Part shown: positions 58,680 to 64,000 of the stretch, piece after piece | Position numbering within the stretch: the first letter of the stretch is position 1 | How the letters are laid out: each line of letters begins with the position of its first letter | DNA from: Rhodoplanes sp. Z2-YC6860 | GTDB taxonomy: Bacteria > Pseudomonadota > Alphaproteobacteria > Rhizobiales > Xanthobacteraceae | Length of the DNA stretch: 64,000 nt | Direction of reading: 5' to 3' | Assembly: GCF_001579845.1 (NCBI RefSeq) | Contig: NZ_CP007440.1 | Span: 5,664,029 to 5,728,028, forward strand | The notes under the pieces: generated by a model | What the model was told of the DNA's origin: nothing | Database searches by the model: none | Seen by the model: the letters and a program-made list of their open reading frames with translations, nothing else | Made by a program: the position numbers and the translations under genes

Positions 58680-59666
58680 CTATTCGAGCGAGATGGCCGC
58701 CTTCTTGATCACGCGATCCCACATCGCGCGTTCCCGCTGCAGCAAAGCGGCGAAATCTTCGGGCGAATTGAGGACGGCGTGTGCCTTCAGGTTGGCAAGG
58801 CTCTTTTTCAAGGCGTCTCGCTCGCCCGCTTGACGCAACGCTGACTGCACGGTTTTGACGATGGCGTCGGGCGTGTCCTTGGGTGCAGCGACCGCCACCC
58901 ATCCACTGACAACGAATCCCGCGACACCGGCCTCTTCGGCTGTCGGCACATTCGGCAGGAACTCGCTGCGTCTGTTGCTGGTGACGGCAAGCGGAACGAG
59001 CTTGCCCCCTTCGATCAGCGGCGCCGACAGTGCGATCGTCTCGAACAGAAGATCGGCCTGATTGCCGAGCACCGCATTGACCGCTTGACCTCCACCATTG
59101 TGGGCGACGGTCAGAAAATCGATGCCGGCGGATTCCTTGAACAACTCAGCAGTCAGGTAAGCGGCGCTGCCGAGCGCCGTCGTCGCCGCGATCAGCTTAC
59201 CTGGCTCAGCTTTCGCACGCGCGATGAGGTCCTGTACGTTCGCGATGTTCAGCGACGGCCGCGCGGTGACGACGAAGTCGAGATCAACGAGCTTGGTCAC
59301 GGGCTTCAGCCCGGTCACCGCGAGCGCTCCGGTCTTGGGATAGAGCGAAGGATTGGTGGTCAAGGTTGCCGCCGTGGTGACCAGAAAGGTGTAGCCATCG
59401 GCGGGCGCGCGGGCGACTGCGCCGACGGCGATCTGGCCGTTCGCGCCTCCGCGGTTTTCGACGACGACCGTCTGCCTCAGCGACTCGCCCAGATGATGCG
59501 CGAACAGACGGGCGACGATGTCCGGCGACGCGCCCGGCGTGGTGCTGACCACGAACGTAATCGGCTGGGCGGGGTATTGCTGCGCGTCGGCCGCCGGCAC
59601 GGCGCAGACGGCCAGGGTCAACGCGACGGCAACGCCGCCAACTGCCGAATTTCGGCCCCTCGACAT
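58680..59666 (-). CDS. TctC/Bug-family periplasmic solute-binding protein
   Basis: About 328 residues from the ATG at 59666, preceded by GGGAGGATC, an excellent ribosome site. Signal peptide (SAVGGVAVALTLAVCAVPAA, near ADA-Q), then YPAQPITFVVSTTPGASPDIVAR, VVVENRGGANGQIAVGAVAR and A-ADGYTFLVTT, all family signatures. It is divergent from a MarR regulator, with a palindrome between. The neighbouring FAD monooxygenase, amidohydrolase and MetE-like enzyme suggest that the ligand is an aromatic or related acid to be degraded; this is inference. Confidence 0.9.
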   Translation of the reverse strand: MSRGRNSAVGGVAVALTLAVCAVPAADAQQYPAQPITFVVSTTPGASPDIVARLFAHHLGESLRQTVVVENRGGANGQIAVGAVARAPADGYTFLVTTAATLTTNPSLYPKTGALAVTGLKPVTKLVDLDFVVTARPSLNIANVQDLIARAKAEPGKLIAATTALGSAAYLTAELFKESAGIDFLTVAHNGGGQAVNAVLGNQADLLFETIALSAPLIEGGKLVPLAVTSNRRSEFLPNVPTAEEAGVAGFVVSGWVAVAAPKDTPDAIVKTVQSALRQAGERDALKKSLANLKAHAVLNSPEDFAALLQRERAMWDRVIKKAAISLE

Positions 59667-59713
59667 TTTGATCCTCCCTGTCGCCGCCGGCATTGTTGAC
59701 AGCCGATTTTGTA

Positions 59714-59731
59714 TCGTTTCATATGAAACGA
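59714..59731. promoter_or_regulatory. 18-bp perfect palindrome, probable MarR operator
   Basis: TCGTTTCATATGAAACGA reads the same on both strands. It lies 48 bases before the TctC start and 14 bases before the MarR start, next to the MarR ribosome site GGAG. Perfect palindromes of this size between a MarR gene and its divergent target are typical operators, so it should control both genes and autoregulate the repressor. Confidence 0.8.
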
Positions 59732-59745
59732 CTAGGAGCCCGTCA

Positions 59746-60246
59746 ATGCCCGCATCGGCACCAGCGACAAAGCGACACGCACCGGCCGCCGACGCGACCG
59801 GCATCAGCCTGGAGAACTTCATTCCATATCGGCTGGCGGTGGTCGCGCGGGAGATGAGCGCAGAGCTGGCCCGCAAATATGAGGATGAGTTCGGCATCTC
59901 CATTCCGGAGTGGCGTGTCATGGCGCATCTGGCGGAAATCCGGACGTGCTCGTCCGGCGACATCTGCGCTCGGACGGCGATGGACAAGGCTCAGGTCAAC
60001 CGCGCCGTCACTCGCCTTGCGGCCGCGGGCTTGATCATCGCCGGTGTTTCGAACATCGATCGCCGCTTGAACGTGCTGACGTTGTCACGCCGAGGACAGG
60101 CCATTTACCAGCGAATTTCGCCGATCGCATTGGAAGCCGAACGCCGGATGTCTGGATCGCTGACGGACGCCGAACGGGCGACGCTGTTGCGGCTGCTCGG
60201 CAAGCTGCAGAACGATATCGACGGGTACCGCGCGCCGGCGACTTAG
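59746..60246 (+). CDS. MarR-family transcriptional regulator
   Basis: 166 residues from the ATG at 59746 (GGAG eight bases upstream). The winged helix is visible in GDICARTAMDKAQVNRAVTRLAAAGLI and the wing in NIDRRLNVLTLSRRGQAIYQ; the N-terminal dimerisation helices are SLENFIPYRLAVVAREMSAELA. An Ala/Pro-rich tail of about 20 residues precedes it. MarR proteins bind palindromic operators and release them on binding aromatic or other small ligands. It likely regulates the divergent TctC gene and the downstream catabolic genes through the palindrome at 59714-59731. Confidence 0.9.
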   Translation: MPASAPATKRHAPAADATGISLENFIPYRLAVVAREMSAELARKYEDEFGISIPEWRVMAHLAEIRTCSSGDICARTAMDKAQVNRAVTRLAAAGLIIAGVSNIDRRLNVLTLSRRGQAIYQRISPIALEAERRMSGSLTDAERATLLRLLGKLQNDIDGYRAPAT

Positions 60247-60274
60247 CAGACTGTGTAACCTCTGAGGGTGAGTG

Positions 60275-61552
60275 ATGAAGGCTCTTGTGATCGGCGGCGG
60301 TATCGGAGGTCTCACGACGGCGTTGAGCCTGCACGCCACAGGCATCGACGTCGAGGTGTTCGAACAGGTCCCAAGGATCGAAGCGCTCGGCGTCGGGATC
60401 AATCTGCAGCCGAACGCCGTACGCGAATTGATCGAGCTCGGCCTCGGCGACGAACTGGCTCGAGTGGCGATCGAAACCGCGGCCCTCTCCTACTACAACA
60501 AGCTCGGCCAACTGATCTGGTCCGAACCGCGCGGCATCGCGGCAGGTTATCGCTGGCCGCAGTATTCGATCGACCGGGGCGACCTGCACCTGATCCTCTA
60601 CGCCGCCGCTTGTTCGCGCATCGGCTCCGAGAAGATTCACACCGGACACCGCTTCAGCCATTTCGTCCAGACGGCGGAAGGCGTGGAGGCTCATTTCGTC
60701 GATCGGGCGAACACGGGCAGCCTGCCGTCTCGCAAGGGTGACGTGCTGATTGGCTGCGACGGCATCCATTCCGCCGTGCGCTCGCAACTCTACCCCGATG
60801 AAGGCGGGCCGGTTTCGAGCGGCCGCATCCAGTGGCGCGGCGTGATCGAGGCCGAGCCATTCCTCGACGGCCGCAGCCACGTGACGATTGGCAGCAGCCA
60901 GAGGCGTGCTGTGATCTACCCCATCAGCCGCAAGGTCGCGGCAACCGGCCGATCTCTGATCAATTGGATCACCGTGCTTGGCAAGCAAGCCGCCTCGGAT
61001 GTGCCCGGGACATGGGATCGGCGCGCGCCGAAGGAACGCTTTTTCGAGCACTTCAAGGATTGGAATTTCGATTGGATTCCGTTCGCCGACCTGATCGCCA
61101 GGACGGAAGAGATTTACGAATACCCCAAGGACGACCGCGAACCGCGGCCGCGCTGGACGTTCGGCCGCGTGACGTTGCTGGGCGACGCGGCTCATCCGAT
61201 GCGGCCGGTCGGCTCCCAGGCGGGCAGCCAAGCGATCGTCGATGCCCGCGTCCTCGCCCATGCTCTTGGCACGACGCGAAGCCCGGAAGAGGGTCTCGAA
61301 CAGTACCAGGCCCGGCGGCTCGCACCGATGAAGGCCATGGTTCTCCGCAACCGGCAGTTCGGACCCTCCATCATCATGGAGATGGCCGAAGAGCGGGCGC
61401 CGAACGGCTTCAACCGTATCGAGGATGTCATTCCGCGAAGCGAACTCGAAGAGATCTCACGCTCGTTCAAAGCCGACGCCGGCTTCGATCCGGAACAGCT
61501 CAACCGCCGGCCGTCGTTCGACGTCCCGCAGCACGTCGGACAACACGCGTAG
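60275..61552 (+). CDS. FAD-dependent aromatic-type monooxygenase
   Basis: About 425 residues from the ATG at 60275 (GAGGG upstream). Group A flavoprotein hydroxylase features: KALVIGGGIGGLTTALSL (dinucleotide fold, from residue 2), the DG motif LIGCDGIHSAVRSQL, and the GD motif GRVTLLGDAAHPMRPVGSQ. It resembles salicylate-hydroxylase- and PhzS-like enzymes which put one oxygen on an aromatic ring with NAD(P)H. It lies 28 bases after the MarR gene and 5 bases before the amidohydrolase, so these form an operon. The substrate is unknown. Confidence 0.88.
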   Translation: MKALVIGGGIGGLTTALSLHATGIDVEVFEQVPRIEALGVGINLQPNAVRELIELGLGDELARVAIETAALSYYNKLGQLIWSEPRGIAAGYRWPQYSIDRGDLHLILYAAACSRIGSEKIHTGHRFSHFVQTAEGVEAHFVDRANTGSLPSRKGDVLIGCDGIHSAVRSQLYPDEGGPVSSGRIQWRGVIEAEPFLDGRSHVTIGSSQRRAVIYPISRKVAATGRSLINWITVLGKQAASDVPGTWDRRAPKERFFEHFKDWNFDWIPFADLIARTEEIYEYPKDDREPRPRWTFGRVTLLGDAAHPMRPVGSQAGSQAIVDARVLAHALGTTRSPEEGLEQYQARRLAPMKAMVLRNRQFGPSIIMEMAEERAPNGFNRIEDVIPRSELEEISRSFKADAGFDPEQLNRRPSFDVPQHVGQHA

Positions 61553-61557
61553 ATTCC

Positions 61558-62526
61558 ATGAAGATCGACATCCACGCTCACATCGTAGACCGGACTTACA
61601 TCGATCGACTCGGCAGCACGCTCAGGCTGGAGACGGAGAAGACCGCCGACGGCAAGACGCTGTTCCGACACAACGGCTATACGGTCGCGTGGTCGCGCGA
61701 CGACATGTTCGACATCGACGAACGGCTTCGTCAGATGGACCGCAAGAAGATCGATGTCCGTGTGCTCTCGCTCAGCACGCCGAGTGTTTACCTCTGGGAC
61801 GAGAAAGCGCAGATCGGCGTGACGCGCGACATCAACGACGCGCTGGCCCGGATTTGCCGGCAGCATCCGGATCGCTTCACAGGCCTTGCGAGCTTGCCGT
61901 TGAAGAACGTCGATGCTTCGCTTCACGAGCTCGACCGCTGCATCGGCGAACTCGGCATGAAGGGCGTCGCCATCGGCTCCAATATCGACGGCGCAGCCCT
62001 GGACGAACCACAATACGAACCGCTCTGGCGCAAGATCGATAAGCTCCGGCTGCCGGTGTTCGAGCACCCCATGTTCCCCGACACCACTAATCTTCGCGGC
62101 TACGAGCTGCCGCTCCGCGTCGGTCTGATCTTCGATACGACGCTGGTGGCGACGCGTCTGATCTATTCGGGCATTTTCGAGCGCTATCCGAATTTCCCCT
62201 ACATCATGGCGCACAGTGGCGGCGCCCTGTTGATGATCCTTGAGCGCCTCGACAACGGCTACCGGCTGTTCCCGGATTGCCGCAAGCACATTTCCCGCCT
62301 GCCCAGCGAATACGCCGCAAAGCTGTTCTACGACACGACCTCGTTCGGCAAAGCGGCGCTTCAGTTCGCATTGCAGTCCGTGGCCCCGAGTCAAATCCTG
62401 TTCGGCACCGACGATCCCTTCATCGACGCAGGCCCGTCGCATGTCGAGCAGCTTGGGCTCCCCGACGACGACTTCAAGTCTGTCATGGGCGGTAACGCCA
62501 TGCGCCTATTAACTCGGGCCGCCTAG
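61558..62526 (+). CDS. Amidohydrolase-2 (ACMSD-like) enzyme
   Basis: 322 residues from the ATG at 61558. The five ligands of the ACMSD-like metal site are present: H6 and H8 (IDIHAHI), H170 (FEHPMFP), H219 (MAHSGG) and D285 (FGTDDPF). Unlike the relative at 17858-18922 it has no signal peptide, so it is cytoplasmic. Family members decarboxylate or hydrolyse aromatic acids or ring-cleavage products. Placed directly after the monooxygenase, it probably handles the next step. The start lies 5 bases beyond the previous stop with no clear ribosome site of its own, indicating coupling. Confidence 0.87.
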   Translation: MKIDIHAHIVDRTYIDRLGSTLRLETEKTADGKTLFRHNGYTVAWSRDDMFDIDERLRQMDRKKIDVRVLSLSTPSVYLWDEKAQIGVTRDINDALARICRQHPDRFTGLASLPLKNVDASLHELDRCIGELGMKGVAIGSNIDGAALDEPQYEPLWRKIDKLRLPVFEHPMFPDTTNLRGYELPLRVGLIFDTTLVATRLIYSGIFERYPNFPYIMAHSGGALLMILERLDNGYRLFPDCRKHISRLPSEYAAKLFYDTTSFGKAALQFALQSVAPSQILFGTDDPFIDAGPSHVEQLGLPDDDFKSVMGGNAMRLLTRAA

Positions 62527-62636
62527 GGATGCGGGCCGTCGGTGCATCAACACTTTGAAAAGCGCGCAGGACTCTGGGAGCCGGCCAGGGCCAGAAGGCT
62601 CCATGCGTCTGAAGGCGGTCGGGTACCTGGCTTGAT

Positions 62637-63653
62637 CTACTTCCCGGCGGCGCGGCCTTCGTAGAGATCGCGTCCCCGAGCCAAGGCGCGAATCTTGCCG
62701 TCGGCGATGTTGCGCTTCAGCATCCAGAAGCCGCAATCGGGATGGATGTAGCGCACACGGTCACGGCCCAGGAGATTTTCGGCGCGCTCGATGCTGCGCG
62801 CAATGGCGTCGGCGGATTCGATCACCGTGGATTTGACGTCGATGACGCCAAGCCCAAACCCGATCTCCGGCCGCAAACCGCGGAATGCCGCCAACTCCTC
62901 CGCTGGCCGGTGCGCCGTCTCCATGACAATATGGTCGACGTGGAGCGCGTTGAGATAATTGATCAGCTTGTCCCAGCTTCCCTTCTGAATCGACTGGCCG
63001 CCGTAGTTGCCGAAGCAGAGGTGGATTGCAGGAACGCCCTTCACGGCATCCAGCACCCGGTTCATCGACGCGGCCGCCCATTCCCACTCGTCAGGCGCAC
63101 CCGGAATGTTGGCCTCGTCGATCTGCACCACGTCGGCATCGAGATGCGCGACCTGAGCCGCCAGCGCGTCGGCGATTGCCATCGCAAGATCGGGCACATT
63201 GCCGTAGTGCTTGTCGATCACGCTTTTCGCCAGCATGTGCGGCCCGGTCAGCGTGAACTTGAACGGCTTCGAGGCGAGCCGCTTGCCCTGCGCGCAAGCG
63301 AGCGGCAGATCGAGCGTGCCGGGCCCGACCTTGCCGTCCACCACGGCCGGCGGCCGGGTGCGGAAGCCCATGCCGCGCTGCGAGCGGTAGGCCACGAGCT
63401 CGTCGAAGGTGATCGCCGTGCGCATGCCGGCCATCGGCCGCACGAAGTATTCGATCATGCCGTTGGTCTCGGGATGGTTGACGTCGAAGCGAGAGAATTC
63501 GCCGTCGCAAACGAGATCGATGCCGGCCTGCTCCTGCGTGTGGATCACGACGCGCGTCGCATCGAGCAACGCCTGCTCCGACGGCAACGCCAGCAGCCAG
63601 TCCGGCATCGGATAGGAGCCCACGACGGTGGTCTTGATACGGGGCGTCGTCAT
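62637..63653 (-). CDS. Short MetE-like (cobalamin-independent methionine synthase C-domain) protein
   Basis: 338 residues, the size of the catalytic C-terminal half of MetE only. The zinc ligands match: H211 and C213 (AIHLCFGNYGG), E245 (VMETAHR) and C307 (HPDCGFW). It starts TTVVGSYPMPDWLLALP and has VQIDEANIPG, as in MetE. Family knowledge: stand-alone MetE-C proteins transfer methyl groups to or from thiols or small molecules, and many lie in catabolic clusters rather than in methionine biosynthesis. The ATG at 63653 has AAGGA eight bases upstream. It is divergent from the epimerase-like gene. Confidence 0.87.
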   Translation of the reverse strand: MTTPRIKTTVVGSYPMPDWLLALPSEQALLDATRVVIHTQEQAGIDLVCDGEFSRFDVNHPETNGMIEYFVRPMAGMRTAITFDELVAYRSQRGMGFRTRPPAVVDGKVGPGTLDLPLACAQGKRLASKPFKFTLTGPHMLAKSVIDKHYGNVPDLAMAIADALAAQVAHLDADVVQIDEANIPGAPDEWEWAAASMNRVLDAVKGVPAIHLCFGNYGGQSIQKGSWDKLINYLNALHVDHIVMETAHRPAEELAAFRGLRPEIGFGLGVIDVKSTVIESADAIARSIERAENLLGRDRVRYIHPDCGFWMLKRNIADGKIRALARGRDLYEGRAAGK

Positions 63654-63688
63654 TCGAGAAGTCCTTGTTGTGCGGCGGTCGCGCCATT

Positions 63689-63706
63689 AGTATCCAACTG
63701 GTTACT
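63689..63706. promoter_or_regulatory. Imperfect inverted repeat between divergent genes
   Basis: AGTATCCA and TGGTTACT around AC match except for one base pair. It is located in the 99-base region between the MetE-like gene and the epimerase-like gene, so it may be an operator for a regulator of this cluster. The palindrome differs from the MarR site at 59714. Confidence 0.4.
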
Positions 63707-63752
63707 TATAGCCCTGCTCTGACTTTCTGGCCAGCGTCGAACAAGGATCGCC

Positions 63753-64000
63753 ATGCCGCCCGCCACGACCGCATCCACCGCCGACGCCTTGCCGGATCGC
63801 TTTCGCGATGTCGATCACCTCGAAGACATAATGAGCGCGCCGTCAGCGGCCCTGGTCGCCGACATGAAGAAGATTCCGGGCGACATCATCGTCCTCGGTG
63901 TCGGCGGCAAGATCGGGCCGACGCTGGCGCGGCTCGCCAAGCGCGCAGCGCCAGGCAAGCGCGTGGTCGGCGTCGCGCGCTTCAGTGAAAAAGGACTGCG
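63753..64000 (+). CDS. NAD-dependent epimerase/dehydratase-like protein, cut by window end
   Basis: From the ATG at 63753 the frame is open to the window end (about 82 residues visible). The N-terminus is polar (DRFRDVDHLEDIMSAPS), then GDIIVLGVGGKIGPTLARLAKRAAP and KRVVGVARFSE, a Rossmann loop of the atypical GVGGKxGPTL kind found in a subgroup of NAD-epimerase-like proteins. Only the coenzyme domain is seen; the substrate cannot be guessed. It is divergent from the MetE-like gene. Confidence 0.75.
   Translation, partial: MPPATTASTADALPDRFRDVDHLEDIMSAPSAALVADMKKIPGDIIVLGVGGKIGPTLARLAKRAAPGKRVVGVARFSEKGL

Overview
This is a GC-rich chromosomal window that reads as an alphaproteobacterium of the order Hyphomicrobiales (Rhizobiales), most like the Bradyrhizobium/Rhodopseudomonas/Rhodoplanes-type lineages. 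The evidence is indirect: Omp25/heme-binding-type small beta-barrel proteins, tandem class II cytochromes c', class III cyclase-TPR proteins, COG3904-type periplasmic proteins and many TctC (Bug) solute-binding proteins. No rRNA, tRNA, CRISPR array, phage or insertion sequence was found. Both ends cut genes (a giant coiled-coil protein on the left, a nucleotide-sugar-epimerase-like protein on the right).

Layout. 1-15 kb: end of a very long coiled-coil protein, a double-barrel outer-membrane protein, a dipeptide-epimerase-like enzyme directly followed by a TctC protein, small exported proteins, a TPR-glycosyltransferase, an ECF-type sigma factor, an AraC regulator, and a protein with two tandem cyclase domains. 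15-20 kb: an 860-base gene-free stretch, then a + strand catabolic/uptake cluster of three TctC proteins around a Tat-exported ACMSD-like amidohydrolase. 20-32 kb: small periplasmic proteins, an MFS transporter, an 882-residue acidic Ala/Glu/Pro protein, thioesterase, threonine-dehydratase-like enzyme, an unusual SDR, an FAA-hydrolase and two paralogous porin-like proteins. 32-36 kb: a thiamine salvage operon, TPP riboswitch-thiM-thiE-thiD-TRAP binding protein. 36-46 kb: two more TctC proteins, small + strand genes, a DMT transporter, a diheme cytochrome c, two tandemly duplicated cytochrome c' genes and an RND efflux pair.

46.5-58.6 kb is a surface-polysaccharide locus: methyltransferase, nucleotide-sugar dehydrogenase, GT2, NUDIX hydrolase, a GT39-like membrane protein, Gfo/Idh/MocA oxidoreductase, NAD-epimerase, sugar C-methyltransferase, MurJ-type flippase and ManC. 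Several of its genes start with TTG or GTG and overlap their neighbours. 58.7-64 kb is a second catabolic cluster: TctC protein, divergent MarR regulator with an 18-bp perfect palindrome between them, FAD monooxygenase, amidohydrolase, a short MetE-like methyltransferase and an epimerase-like gene.

The strongest non-routine signals are the thiamine-riboswitch operon that includes a TRAP binding protein, the duplicated cytochrome c' units with identical upstream architecture, the divergent MarR palindrome, the degenerate first cyclase domain, the 73-base imperfect palindrome near 27.3 kb, and seven TctC proteins without any TctA/TctB membrane genes in view.
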